The notes beneath the pieces are model-generated. The model saw only the letters and a program-made list of their open reading frames with translations. It was not told the origin of the DNA and ran no database searches. This document shows positions 8,737 to 18,324 of a DNA stretch of 64,000 bases, piece by piece (position 1 is the first letter of the stretch; the number at the start of each line of letters is the position of its first letter). The stretch is from NCBI RefSeq assembly GCF_002892795.1, contig NZ_PJMC01000011.1, forward strand, positions 62,001 through 126,000, read 5' to 3'. The stretch comes from Arthrobacter sp. AFG20 (GTDB lineage: Bacteria; Actinomycetota; Actinomycetes; Actinomycetales; Micrococcaceae). A program made the position numbers and the translations under genes.

Positions 8737-11229
8737 TCACTGCTGCATTTCCTCTGCTGCCTCGATATCGATGATCCGGTGGATGGAGAGCACCCGCTCC
8801 GTGTCCTTTGCGGGGTCGAACACACGGACGCGTCCGCCCGCCACGGAGACCGGAACCACCGTTTCCAGTTTCGCATTCCCCAGACTGTCCACGACGTTCA
8901 TCACTACCTTTTGCCGGAGCCTGATGGCCTTGTGCAGGGTCTCCAGTCCCAGCTGGGTTGCCTCCTCGGCGCCGGCGGCAGCCGGACGGGAGCCGTTTGG
9001 GCTGGTGCCGTGCTCCGCACGGCTGCGGAGAATGGCGAGCTGGGCGGCGACGTCGGCGTCGGGAAGGGCGGTGCGCGGCGCGCTGTAGACGGGGCGCCCG
9101 GTGCCCGGAAGGGGGGCGGTGCGGTTGAGGCGGACGACGGCGGATCCGGCCTCTTCGACGGCAGGTGACAGCCCCAGCCCGCGCAGCACGAGGGCCGTCT
9201 GCCGGGGTGAGGCCATGGAGACCAGGACGGTGGGGGCGATCCGGACCAGGCCCAGGGACGAGGCCGCGGCCTCCCGGCAGAGCTCACTGAGCGCAGCTTC
9301 GTCGTCGCTCTGGATGAAACTCGCGGCCGCTCCGACCCGCAGCTTGCCGTGCCTGGCGGCTGTGTCCTCCACCAGGTACTGCAGCGGCTGCGGCACGGCG
9401 GTGGCCGAGTACCGGCGGAGGAAATCAAGGATGGCTGCAGCGTCCTGGCCCGAGTCCAGGGCCCGCCGGATGGACTCCGCGGAGAACCGGTACGTCGTGG
9501 CCGGGCCCTGCCCCTCGGCGTCGGCCATCTGCTGGAGCTGCTCGGCCAGGTATGGGGCGAGGTAGCCGGGCGCTACCGCGGTCAGATCGGCTTGCAGGAG
9601 CACATGGTTGAGGGCCGCCGGGAGGTGTTCGCCGAGGAGGTCCATGGCGTCGTCCGGCGCGTCCGCGGCGATGGCGGCACCCAGCTGGCTGAGCGCGCCG
9701 GACCCGATCAGCCCCAGCAGCTCCGCCTCGGCAAGCACTCCGCTGATCAAGGAACTGAACCGCCGCGCCATGCGGGGCTGCGACCACTCGGCACGCAGCA
9801 GCACGGCCTCCGCATTGAGCACCGGCGCCGCCCCGTCCGGCACCTTCGCCTCGAGCGTCAGCTCCCGCAAGATCTCCAGGATCCTCTTCCGGATGACGGG
9901 CGCGTCGGACCGCTGCGCCTCGGCAGACAGGGCGTTGACGGTGGCCGCCGGGGCGGGCCGGTGGTTGGCGGGCCCAGCAGGCTGGCCATTCATGGGCTGC
10001 CCCACGAGTGACGGGGCGCGCTCGCTGGCCAGCCAGGCGTTCACGAGCCACAGCCACTGTTCCTGCCGCGGCAGCCCGAGCCATTCCAGCTGGGGCGGCT
10101 GCACCCAGCACGAACTGTCCACGTCCAGCCGGATCAGGCCCGCCAGGGCACAGAGCTCCAGCAGCACCGCAGTGGTGTGGTGGTCCACGCGGAGCGCCTC
10201 GGCGAGCCGGCGCATCTCGCGGATGCCCACCCCGCCGCTCCGCAGGGTGGCCAGGGGTTGGTCCCTGACCGCGTGCAGCAATTCGCCGGTGAGGCGCAAA
10301 GTTTCGGCGATGGCCCCGAGCGCGGCATTGCGGCGGAGCGCGGCCGTGGTGACGCCGAGCATCGGGGCGGGCGGAGTCAGGGAGAAGTTGTTGATGATGG
10401 CTCCGCCGCGCAGGGAAATGCCCACGCTGTGCGGCAGTTCCACATGTGCAGCATCCAGCGGCACCAGCAGGCCACGGGCCAGCAGCCAGTCGACCGGCCC
10501 GACGTCGTGACCTTCAGTGGTGACGGAGGCCTTCCGCTGGGCCTGAGGTACGGCACCCATCGCCCAGTTGCTGAACCGGGCCAGCAGCGCGGTGGTCCGC
10601 TCCGGGGCGCCGGCGAGGAGTGCCTGCAGTCCCTCGGGGGAAGAGGTCCAGTGCTGGAGCGCCAGGGCTGCGTCCATCGGCGTGGTGGCCGCCTGCACGG
10701 CGGCGCCGCTGCGGCGCAGTTCCGCCACCAGCTGGACGACGCGCTGGGCGAAGGCCGGCTGCAACCTGACCAGTTCGGTGTAGCTGCGCCCCAGCCCTGC
10801 CGGGTAGATCCCGACGACGTCCTTCAGACTGCTCACCGGAAGATAGAAGCGCTGCCTCTGGGCGCCGGGGCCCGCCCCATGCGGCGGCTCCGCCCGCTGC
10901 ACCAGGGCGAGATCATGCAGTGACTGCAGGAGCTGTTCGATGGCCGCCACAGTTGAACCTGCGATGGCCTTCTTCAGCACGGCCGCCGATGCGCTGTGCC
11001 CGGTGTCCGTGTTGGTGCACAGGTGCAGGGTCTCCAGCACCTGCATTTGCGGACGGTTCAGGCGCTCCAGGGCCCGCTGCACGCTCGCCCGCGCGCTGGC
11101 GCGGGCGGCCAGGGCGGGGAAGTCGGGAACGCCGGGGGAGATCAGGTCCGGCCGCGCAGCGAACAAAGCCCGCAGCGACTCGTCGCTGCGTGCCTCCAGT
11201 TCCTTGCTGAGCGCTCGAATGAGGGACAT
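8737..11229 (-). CDS. Helicase-associated protein (Helicase_C_3-type partner of XPB)
   Basis: An 830-residue protein starting MSLIRALSKELEARSDESLRALFAARPDL at the ATG at 11229. It lacks Walker motifs. The N-terminal half is rich in winged-helix-like helical segments (RLNRPQMQVLETLHL; GVGIREMRRLAEALRVDHHTTAVLLELCALAGL). The C-terminal part, ending EEDAxLGLETLHKAIRLRQKVVMNVVDSLG-like with VRVFDPAKDTERVLSIHRI, resembles a WYL/helicase-associated beta domain. In mycobacteria, from memory, the gene beside the XPB helicase encodes the same type of protein. A role in loading or regulating the helicase is inferred from this linkage only. Confidence 0.8.
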   Translation of the reverse strand: MSLIRALSKELEARSDESLRALFAARPDLISPGVPDFPALAARASARASVQRALERLNRPQMQVLETLHLCTNTDTGHSASAAVLKKAIAGSTVAAIEQLLQSLHDLALVQRAEPPHGAGPGAQRQRFYLPVSSLKDVVGIYPAGLGRSYTELVRLQPAFAQRVVQLVAELRRSGAAVQAATTPMDAALALQHWTSSPEGLQALLAGAPERTTALLARFSNWAMGAVPQAQRKASVTTEGHDVGPVDWLLARGLLVPLDAAHVELPHSVGISLRGGAIINNFSLTPPAPMLGVTTAALRRNAALGAIAETLRLTGELLHAVRDQPLATLRSGGVGIREMRRLAEALRVDHHTTAVLLELCALAGLIRLDVDSSCWVQPPQLEWLGLPRQEQWLWLVNAWLASERAPSLVGQPMNGQPAGPANHRPAPAATVNALSAEAQRSDAPVIRKRILEILRELTLEAKVPDGAAPVLNAEAVLLRAEWSQPRMARRFSSLISGVLAEAELLGLIGSGALSQLGAAIAADAPDDAMDLLGEHLPAALNHVLLQADLTAVAPGYLAPYLAEQLQQMADAEGQGPATTYRFSAESIRRALDSGQDAAAILDFLRRYSATAVPQPLQYLVEDTAARHGKLRVGAAASFIQSDDEAALSELCREAAASSLGLVRIAPTVLVSMASPRQTALVLRGLGLSPAVEEAGSAVVRLNRTAPLPGTGRPVYSAPRTALPDADVAAQLAILRSRAEHGTSPNGSRPAAAGAEEATQLGLETLHKAIRLRQKVVMNVVDSLGNAKLETVVPVSVAGGRVRVFDPAKDTERVLSIHRIIDIEAAEEMQQ

Positions 11230-11239
11230 CAGTCCAACG

Positions 11240-11473
11240 TTACCGCCCGGCGGGGCTTCCTGCCCGGCGGCGGGCGGCAACGCCGTCGGCCACCAGCACG
11301 AGCATCAGCAGGAAGGCCGCCGGAAGGCCATAGAGTGCCGTTGACGTGATCCACTGCGGCGCCGCCTGGCCCGCAGCGGCAAGGGCTATGACCGCCCCGA
11401 CCGCTGCGAGGGACAAAACTGCAAGGAGCACTGCGGCGGCCATCAGTGGCCGCCGGATACGCGCGGATGTCAT
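11240..11473 (-). CDS. Small two-helix membrane protein, unknown function
   Basis: A 77-residue protein starting MTSARIRRPLMAAAV. It has two hydrophobic stretches, roughly residues 10-35 and 46-65, separated by a short polar loop, and a basic C-terminal tail (ARRRAGSPAGR), so it is an inner-membrane hairpin with basic ends. The stop is 10 bases upstream of the start of the helicase-partner gene, so it probably heads that operon. No family was recognised. No strong ribosome site is visible, so the start is less sure than the frame. Confidence 0.6.
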   Translation of the reverse strand: MTSARIRRPLMAAAVLLAVLSLAAVGAVIALAAAGQAAPQWITSTALYGLPAAFLLMLVLVADGVAARRRAGSPAGR

Positions 11474-11657
11474 GGACGTAACGCTAACAGCAGTGCCGAG
11501 GCCGCGCCTCAAAAGCGGGATTAGCCTGCCAGTCAGGATAACCTTGAAGGAACAGACCAACATGGACCAGGCAGTCATACCCTGAACCCGCACATCAGTG
11601 CGGATGCGGTGACGGCCGGCCGTGTCCCAGAACGTCAGAACGAAGAAGGTTGATTAG

Positions 11658-12041
11658 GTGCCTACCGGCAAGGTCAAGTGGTACGACAAGGATAAAGGTT
11701 TCGGATTCCTCGCGGGCGAGGACGGACAGGAAGTGTTCCTTCCCAAGTCGGCGCTCCCCGCCGGAGTCACCGAACTGAAGGCCGGCACCCGGGTTGAGTT
11801 CGGCGTCGCAGACGGACGCAAGGGCGCCCAGGCCCTCGGCCTGCGAGTCCTCGACAAGACACCGTCCATCGCAAAGGCCAAGCGCCCCAGCGCGAGGGAT
11901 CTTGCCCCGCTGGTGCAGGACCTGGTGACGGTCCTGGACAACCTGTCCGGCACGCTGTCGTCCGGCAAGTACCCGGACGGCAACAAGGGCAAGGCAATCG
12001 CCACTGCCCTGCGTAAGGTTGCCGACGAGCTGGACGCCTAG
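11658..12041 (+). CDS. Cold-shock domain protein with C-terminal extension
   Basis: Single-stranded nucleic-acid-binding protein of 127 residues. Residues 1-65 form the OB-fold cold-shock domain with the RNP1-like KGFGFLAGEDG and RNP2-like EVFLPKSAL motifs, slightly diverged from classical CspA (KGFGFI, DVFVH). Residues 66-127 are a helical extension (LAPLVQDLVTVLDNLSGTLSSGKY) not present in 70-residue Csp proteins. The start is the GTG at 11658 after AAGAAGG. The gene runs into the DUF3027 gene with an 8-base gap, so the two are an operon. The CspB-DUF3027-serC neighbourhood also exists in mycobacteria, from memory. Confidence 0.9.
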   Translation: MPTGKVKWYDKDKGFGFLAGEDGQEVFLPKSALPAGVTELKAGTRVEFGVADGRKGAQALGLRVLDKTPSIAKAKRPSARDLAPLVQDLVTVLDNLSGTLSSGKYPDGNKGKAIATALRKVADELDA

Positions 12042-12049
12042 GCCTCCCG

Positions 12050-12640
12050 ATGAACCCGGAACCTGAACAGGCGGAACCCAAGGCGGAACCCAAGGCACCC
12101 CAGCGCCGCACCGGCGTCCCGGTGTGGCGGACGGGTAAGCCTGACGCCGTGCTGGCCGCTGCCGTGGACGCGGCCCGGACTGCCATCGAAGGCATCGCGA
12201 AGGCATCCGAAATCGGGGACCACCTGGCCGCCCGGACCGAGGGCGACCGCGTGGTGACACACCTATTCGAGTCACGGCTGCCGGGGTACCTCGGCTGGCA
12301 GTGGTACGCCGTCCTGACCCGCAACTCCCGCTCCAAAGTGATCACTGTCAACGAGCTTGGCCTGCTCCCGTCCGAAGACTCGATCCTCGCCCCGGAGTGG
12401 GTGCCGTGGGCAGAGCGCGTACGCCCTGAGGACGCACAGGAGCAGGACGTACAAGAGCAGGACCAGCAGGAAGCGCCGGGGGAGGCGTCCGCTGGCTCTG
12501 AAACAGAGCCCGACACCGAGACGGCGGCTGACGCTGAAGCAGAACCCGGCGCCGAGACAGCGGCTGACGCTGAAGCAGAGTCCGGCGTTGAAGCACAGTC
12601 CGACGTCGAAGCAGCGCCCGGCGCCCAGGAACGCGACTAA
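12050..12640 (+). CDS. DUF3027 family protein with acidic repeat tail
   Basis: A 196-residue actinobacterial protein of unknown function. The DUF3027 core (about 20-125) shows GYLGWQWYAVLTRNSRSK, then LLPSEDSILAPEWVPWAERVRPED, which I recognise as the family signature. Residues 130-196 are a low-complexity acidic tail with repeats of the type AADAEAEPGAET, likely disordered. The gene is translationally close to the cold-shock gene and ends at a bidirectional terminator facing serC. The tail length is probably variable between strains because its DNA is repetitive. Confidence 0.85.
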   Translation: MNPEPEQAEPKAEPKAPQRRTGVPVWRTGKPDAVLAAAVDAARTAIEGIAKASEIGDHLAARTEGDRVVTHLFESRLPGYLGWQWYAVLTRNSRSKVITVNELGLLPSEDSILAPEWVPWAERVRPEDAQEQDVQEQDQQEAPGEASAGSETEPDTETAADAEAEPGAETAADAEAESGVEAQSDVEAAPGAQERD

Positions 12641-12668
12641 TCACAACGACTCATGGATCACAACCACT

Positions 12669-12709
12669 GACGGCGCCGTCCGGACGCAAGCCCGGACGGC
12701 GCCGTCGAA
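12669..12709. terminator. Shared bidirectional terminator between DUF3027 and serC
   Basis: A perfect 15-bp stem (12669-12683 with 12692-12706) and an 8-base loop, between two convergent genes. A short T tract (12711-12713) is on the plus side. The T tract is poor, but the stem is very stable. Confidence 0.75.
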
Positions 12710-12738
12710 CTTTAAGTGAAAAGTCCCAACCCCGCTGG

Positions 12739-14010
<1,272 letters not shown>

Positions 14011-14057
14011 TCACTGAGACAGGCCCGCCGCCCGCCGCCCGGATTATCCGGACTAAT

Positions 14058-14076
14058 TCAAAATAGGCTAAGCTGG
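14058..14076 (+). promoter_or_regulatory. Possible DtxR/IdeR box overlapping a -10 (TAGGCT)
   Basis: The 19 bases match about 12 positions of the IdeR/DtxR consensus, including the contiguous core TAGGCTAA. The site is in the 346-bp gap 13870-14215 between divergent serC and the regulator gene, about 140 bp before the latter. This gap holds no other gene; I see only this site and a GC-rich tract. A genome scan with an IdeR matrix would settle it. Confidence 0.35.
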
Positions 14077-14215
14077 CACTGGACGTACGGGCAGACAGCC
14101 GGTGCTGCGCCGCCGTCGGATATGCGACCGCCGCTGCAGCTTGCCGGATCCCGGTGCGGCGCGCCCGCGGTACGGTGGGACAGACACAAATACTGGGCTC
14201 GAGGAGCTGAGCTGA

Positions 14216-14911
14216 ATGACGGATCTGATCGACACCACGGAGATGTACCTTCGCACCATTCTGGAGCTGGAGGAAGAGAACATCGTGGCGCTTCGGGCAC
14301 GCATCGCCGAACGTCTCCGCCACTCGGGCCCCACCGTTTCGCAGACCATCGGCAGGATGGAGCGCGACGGCCTCGTCGTCGTCTCCGGTGACCGCCACCT
14401 CGAGCTGACCGAAGTGGGCCGGAAACGCGCCACCGAGGTGATGCGCAAACACAGGCTCGCCGAGCGCCTCCTCGCCGACGTCATCGGACTCGACTGGGCC
14501 TACGTTCATGACGAGGCCTGCCGGTGGGAGCACGTGATGAGTGAACGGGTGGAGCGCAGGATTTACGAATTGCTCGACCATCCCACCGAGTCGCCGTACG
14601 GCAACCCCATCCCCGGCCTGGCCGCGCTCGGCGGCCAGCCCGCCCGCGCGTTCTCGGACGGCGTGGTGAACCTGCTCGATGCCATGACCGGCTACGGTCC
14701 GGAATCCAAGGTCACCGTCAGCCGCCTGGCAGAGCCCATCCAGGTGGAGCCGGAGTTGCTGGTCCAGTTGGATGAAGGCGGGATCCGGCCCGGTGCCGCT
14801 GTCTCGCTCGAACGTGTGGGGGAGTACATTTCCGTCCGCGTGCCCGGGTTCGAGGGCGCCCTTGAGCTGCCGCCGGAAGTCGCTGCGCACGTGTTCGTCC
14901 GGGTGGCTTAG
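14216..14911 (+). CDS. DtxR/IdeR-family metal-dependent transcriptional regulator
   Basis: A 231-residue regulator. Residues 1-70 are a winged helix (MTDLIDTTEMYLRTILELEEE, then SGPTVSQTIGRMERDGLV and LTEVGRKRA). Residues 75-140 are the metal-binding dimerisation domain with HRLAERLLADVIGLDWAYVHDEACRWEHVMS and the typical H/E/C ligands. Residues 150-231 are a FeoA/SH3-like C-terminal domain. The layout equals IdeR, the iron-dependent master repressor of actinobacteria, although a manganese-responsive paralogue is not excluded. The start is the ATG at 14216 after GAGGAG. Confidence 0.92.
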   Translation: MTDLIDTTEMYLRTILELEEENIVALRARIAERLRHSGPTVSQTIGRMERDGLVVVSGDRHLELTEVGRKRATEVMRKHRLAERLLADVIGLDWAYVHDEACRWEHVMSERVERRIYELLDHPTESPYGNPIPGLAALGGQPARAFSDGVVNLLDAMTGYGPESKVTVSRLAEPIQVEPELLVQLDEGGIRPGAAVSLERVGEYISVRVPGFEGALELPPEVAAHVFVRVA

Positions 14912-15003
14912 GTCCGAAAAGCGCCGGCCCGCCGGGTGCTGTGTCCTGTCTGACATCTGCAGGCAGGATGACCTACCACTTGTGCACAGTGAATATAACG
15001 GAA

Positions 15004-15033
15004 TTATTACTGCGCCTCTTAATCGCCTATAGT
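15004..15033 (+). promoter_or_regulatory. Candidate promoter of the M23 hydrolase leader
   Basis: A good -10 TATAGT at 15028-15033 with a weak -35-like TTATTA 18 bases upstream. Transcription from here would give a leader of about 270 nt that contains the riboswitch. Confidence 0.4.
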
Positions 15034-15063
15034 TAAACAGCAACGCCGATGCAAAAGCGTTAC

Positions 15064-15303
15064 CTGATCTGGAGCCGAGCCTTGCCAGCAGATCAGTAGC
15101 ACGAGTCACTCACTGGCAGGGGCGGGGGAACCACAACCGGCTGTTTCTGCAGCCTTGGGGTGAAGTCCGCAGCAGCAAGTCTCTTCCGCAGAAGGAATCC
15201 TCCCGGGATACCCCTGTGCCGGAATGGCTTGTTATGGCGGACCGGGTCCGAACTCTCTGACCCGAATCCGACAGCTAACTTCGCAGGCTATCCAGAGAGG
15301 AAG
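15064..15303 (+). promoter_or_regulatory. c-di-AMP (ydaO/yuaA) riboswitch 1
   Basis: The leader contains the conserved ydaO blocks in order: GGGGGAACC (15124-15132), TTGGGGTGAAGT (about 15155-15166) and CCGAATCCGACAGCTAAC (15262-15279). A run GAGAGGAAG that serves as the ribosome site follows. A 7-bp helix (15064-15070 with 15090-15096) starts the element. The class is known to bind cyclic di-AMP and, in actinobacteria, to switch off cell-wall hydrolase genes. Boundaries are approximate. The peripheral arm between 15170 and 15255 is longer than in the second copy. Confidence 0.9.
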
Positions 15304-15309
15304 CAGTAC

Positions 15310-16140
15310 TTGTCCATGCAGAATGCCCGGGGCCGCCGCCGCGCGTCCGGTCCCGCTCCTGAGCCGCGCCTCGCGGATGCCGTTGCCGCGGACCGTCCCC
15401 GGGACGCCCAGCGCGAAGCGCGCCGCCGCCGTCGGGGTCCGTTCCGGCAGGTTACGGACTTCGCTTCGGCCAGTGGTGTTGGGCAAAAGGCTGGAGTGGC
15501 CCTTGCTGCCACCGGCCTGCTGCTGACTGTTACTGTCCCCGCCACGAGTCCCGTCCTGGCTGCCGGAGAGCAGCAGGGAGCGGCATCGGCGTCCGCCGCC
15601 TCGCCGGCCCAGCCGAAGGTCTCGGCGGAAGCGGCAGCAAAGATCGACTTCAGCCGCACGTCCGTCTCCACCACCGGTGACCCGGACGGAAAGCTCAAGC
15701 AGCTCCTGAGTGCCCAGTCGGCCGGCAGCATCAGCCGTGCGGCCTCTGTGGGCACCCTGGGCGGGCCGCTGACCACGCTGGTCAAGTCCTCGCCCTTCGG
15801 TTACCGGGTCAGCCCGATCACCGGCGGCGCCGGCGAGTTCCACCGCGGCCAGGACTTCGCCGCCCAGTGCGGCACGCAAGTGCTTGCTGCGGCCAGCGGC
15901 AAAGTCACGTTCTCGGGATGGCATCCGTACGGGGGAGGCAACCGCGTGGTCATCGACCACGGCAACGGCTTGGAGACCACGTACAACCACCTGTCGTCCT
16001 CCAGCGTCGAGGTTGGCCAAAAGGTCACCCGCGGTGAGGCGATTGCCCTGAGCGGGACCACCGGCGCCTCCACCGGCTGCCACCTCCACTTCGAGGTGAT
16101 GGTCAACGGGGAAGTCGTTGATCCCACCGGCTGGCTTTAG
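15310..16140 (+). CDS. Exported M23-family peptidoglycan endopeptidase
   Basis: Zinc endopeptidase cutting peptidoglycan cross-bridges outside the cell. It has 276 residues from the TTG at 15310, chosen because AGAGAGG lies nine bases before it, as in the next gene; an ATG at 15316 is possible. The N-terminus is very basic (QREARRRRRGPFRQ) and is followed by a hydrophobic signal segment (GVALAATGLLLTVTVPATSPVLAA). The C-terminal LytM/M23 domain shows HRGQDFAAQCGT (first zinc ligands H, D) and CHLHFEVMVNGEVVDP (HxH). It is controlled by the c-di-AMP riboswitch just upstream. Confidence 0.93.
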   Translation: MSMQNARGRRRASGPAPEPRLADAVAADRPRDAQREARRRRRGPFRQVTDFASASGVGQKAGVALAATGLLLTVTVPATSPVLAAGEQQGAASASAASPAQPKVSAEAAAKIDFSRTSVSTTGDPDGKLKQLLSAQSAGSISRAASVGTLGGPLTTLVKSSPFGYRVSPITGGAGEFHRGQDFAAQCGTQVLAAASGKVTFSGWHPYGGGNRVVIDHGNGLETTYNHLSSSSVEVGQKVTRGEAIALSGTTGASTGCHLHFEVMVNGEVVDPTGWL

Positions 16141-16190
16141 GCCAAACCGAGTGAGCACTCTCATTCCTGTGACATGCCGTGACCTGAATG

Positions 16191-16218
16191 TGACATTCGC
16201 TCCGAACTGCTGTACCGT
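16191..16218 (+). promoter_or_regulatory. Candidate promoter of the NlpC/P60 gene
   Basis: TGACAT (16191-16196), 16 bases, TACCGT (16213-16218). It is followed by a perfect 10-bp hairpin (16226-16235 with 16241-16250) at what would be the 5' end of the leader RNA. Confidence 0.4.
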
Positions 16219-16251
16219 CTAAACCGCGTCAACTTTTCCGAAGTTGACGCT

Positions 16252-16450
16252 CTTGAGTGGATTGCCTAGCTCTGCCACCGCTCAAGGTCCGTTCGCATTA
16301 CATCGTCTGGCAGGGGCGGGGGAACCAATTTTGGTCTTCGCAAGAAGGCCTTGGGGTTAAGTCGCAAAAGCTTCCCAGGAAGCCGAGCGGCCGGGTGCAC
16401 TCCCATCCGAATCCGACAGCTCACCTCGCAGGCATTGGGAGAGGCTACCT
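16252..16450 (+). promoter_or_regulatory. c-di-AMP (ydaO/yuaA) riboswitch 2
   Basis: A second copy of the same class: GGGGGAACC (16318-16326), CCTTGGGGTTAAGT (about 16349-16362) and CCGAATCCGACAGCTCAC (16407-16424). The ribosome site GGAGAGG is at 16438-16444. An opening helix pairs 16252-16257 with 16280-16285. The variable arm is much shorter than in copy 1. Expression of the NlpC/P60 gene, and perhaps its downstream paralogue, is thus tied to c-di-AMP. Confidence 0.92.
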
Positions 16451-16452
16451 TC

Positions 16453-17211
16453 GTGTCTTCACGCCATAATGCCGCGCGCCACCGCGCGCAAACGGTTCGT
16501 ATGAACCCATTGGACTCCGTGTCCAAGGCGGTTAGCGCCAATGCCGGCACAGTAGGTCGCCAGGCAGCTGTTATCGCAGCTGCTTCAGGTCTCATCCTGA
16601 GCGTTGGCATGCCTGCCAACGCAGCCGACGCCAACATTGGTGTTTCCGCCTCCTCGGAGACCGGATCCCAGGCCGCGCAGCTTGCTGTGACCGCCGCGCC
16701 AACCGCCACTGTCTCCTTCGAGCGTCCTGAAGTCACCACGGTGGCAGCCCCGGTCGCCGAAACCATTGCTCCGCAGGCGAGCGATGAGGGCCAGACGGGC
16801 GACGCAGGCCAGGCCAGCGACGAGAGCACCGGTGCGGCCCAGGCCGTCACCGCCAAGTCCACCGATGGTGCGGCTTCCGCCGCAGCGTCCGGACTGGCTG
16901 CAATCGCGTACACCGGCATCGGCAACCCCTACGTCTGGGGCGGCACCACCCCCAGCGGCTGGGACTGCTCCGGCTTCACCCAGTGGGTTTACGCTCAGGC
17001 AGGCATCAGCATTCCCCGCGTCAACGCATGGAACGCCATGAAGCCCACCTCCACGCCTGCTCCCGGCGACCTGGTCATGCAGAACGGCGGCGCCCACGTG
17101 GGCATCTACGTCGGCAACGGCATGATGATCAGCGCGCTGAACCCCTCGGACGGCACTCTGTTGCACGCGGTGTCCGCAACGGGCACGTCCGCTTTTTACA
17201 CCCTTCGCTAA
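16453..17211 (+). CDS. Exported NlpC/P60 endopeptidase
   Basis: Cysteine peptidase that cleaves stem peptides in peptidoglycan. It has 252 residues from the GTG at 16453, eight bases after GGAGAGG. The signal region GRQAAVIAAASGLILSVG ends at ANAA. A low-complexity linker follows, then the NlpC/P60 domain: NPYVWGGTTPSGWDCSGFTQWVY with the catalytic Cys, GDLVMQNGGAHVGIYVGNG with the catalytic His, and a final ALNPSDGT segment. It follows riboswitch 2 and shares the signal-peptide pattern of the next gene, so the two are paralogues. Confidence 0.94.
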   Translation: MSSRHNAARHRAQTVRMNPLDSVSKAVSANAGTVGRQAAVIAAASGLILSVGMPANAADANIGVSASSETGSQAAQLAVTAAPTATVSFERPEVTTVAAPVAETIAPQASDEGQTGDAGQASDESTGAAQAVTAKSTDGAASAAASGLAAIAYTGIGNPYVWGGTTPSGWDCSGFTQWVYAQAGISIPRVNAWNAMKPTSTPAPGDLVMQNGGAHVGIYVGNGMMISALNPSDGTLLHAVSATGTSAFYTLR

Positions 17212-17313
17212 AAATCCGATTCGAGGCGGGCCGGCTTACCCCCAAGATGCCGGCGCGTCGATAACCCACGTCCTGCTACCGCGGTCCGTGGAACACGAAA
17301 GAGAGACATTTTC

Positions 17314-18102
17314 ATGACTACACGTGCGACCATTGCACGGCACCGCGCCGAGGTCACCAAGACCAACTCGCTGGCTGTCATTGCCAAGGCCGTCGGCGAC
17401 AACGCCGGTGGTGTGGGCCGCCAGGCCGCAGTTATCGCTGCTGCTTCCGGTCTTGTCCTGACCAGCGGCATCGCCGCCAACGCTGCCGAGACCAACGTTC
17501 AGCGCGAATCCGTTCCGGCTTCCACCCTGGAAGTACAGTCCGCTGCGCCGGCCACCATCTCCGCTGCATCCAGCATCGCGATCTCCTACGAGAAGCCTGC
17601 TGTCTCCACCGCCCCGGCTCCCGTCGTCGAGGCCCCCAAGCCTGTCGTCAAGGTCCAGGAAGCGGCCCCCGCCGTTGAGGCTGCTCCGGTTACTGAAGCC
17701 GCCCCGGCAGTCCAGGCCACGGCCGCCGTCGAAACCGCTGCCCCGGCAGCGCCGAAGACCACTGCCGCCAGCGGCAAGGGCGCTGCAATCGCTGCTGCCG
17801 CCTACGCGCAGCTGGGCGTCTCCCAGGACTGCACCGCCCTGGCCACCAACGCGCTTGCAGCTGTGGGCGTCCACTACCACGGCTGGCCGGCAGGCTACCT
17901 GTCCCTCGGCCGCACCGTCAGCGCTGCTGAGGCTCAGCCGGGCGATCTCGCCTACTACCAGAACGGCGGCATGGGCCTGGCCCACATTGCTGTCTACGTC
18001 GGCAACGGCCAGGCCGTCCACGGCGGCTGGAACGGCGGAACCACCGCACTGTTCAGCGTGAACGTCGGCTCCGGCCCGGTCTTCATCCGCGTCGGCGGCT
18101 AA
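17314..18102 (+). CDS. Exported NlpC/P60-like protein (paralogue)
   Basis: A 262-residue secreted protein. The N-terminus repeats the upstream gene's export segment (GRQAAVIAAASGLVLTSG, then ANAA). Residues 55-150 are a Pro/Ala/Val/Glu-rich spacer, probably spanning the wall. The C-terminal domain keeps Cys (VSQDCTALATNAL) and His (GLAHIAVYVGNGQAVHGG) at the NlpC/P60 positions. The DCSGF motif has become DCTAL and the YxWGG entry is lost, so substrate or activity may differ. It has no riboswitch of its own. The 102-bp gap from the previous gene has no clear terminator, so cotranscription is likely. Confidence 0.85.
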   Translation: MTTRATIARHRAEVTKTNSLAVIAKAVGDNAGGVGRQAAVIAAASGLVLTSGIAANAAETNVQRESVPASTLEVQSAAPATISAASSIAISYEKPAVSTAPAPVVEAPKPVVKVQEAAPAVEAAPVTEAAPAVQATAAVETAAPAAPKTTAASGKGAAIAAAAYAQLGVSQDCTALATNALAAVGVHYHGWPAGYLSLGRTVSAAEAQPGDLAYYQNGGMGLAHIAVYVGNGQAVHGGWNGGTTALFSVNVGSGPVFIRVGG

Positions 18103-18120
18103 GACACCCAAGCGTTACGG

Positions 18121-18155
18121 AAGGACCCCCGCCAGCATGGCGGGGGTCCTTTTTT
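18121..18155 (+). terminator. Rho-independent terminator after the hydrolase genes
   Basis: A perfect 13-bp stem (18121-18133 with 18139-18151), a 5-base loop and a T run that continues to 18155. Confidence 0.92.
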
Positions 18156-18324
18156 GTCTTGCGCACGTGTGAATTTTTGGCGACACGCCAAGGTGATGCT
18201 TGTGTTCGATTCGCTCATCTGCCTAGTGAGTGTTTACTCTTATGGTGTCGATCCATAGCCCGGACATGCAGAGGGCAGCCGGCCCTCGCGCCTCTGCCGG
18301 GTGCGGCCGTGAAGAGGTATGTGC

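Noticed and set aside
7026..8774. A 582-codon plus-strand frame opposite the XPB helicase
   Set aside because: The minus strand carries all helicase motifs in one frame; the plus frame has none.
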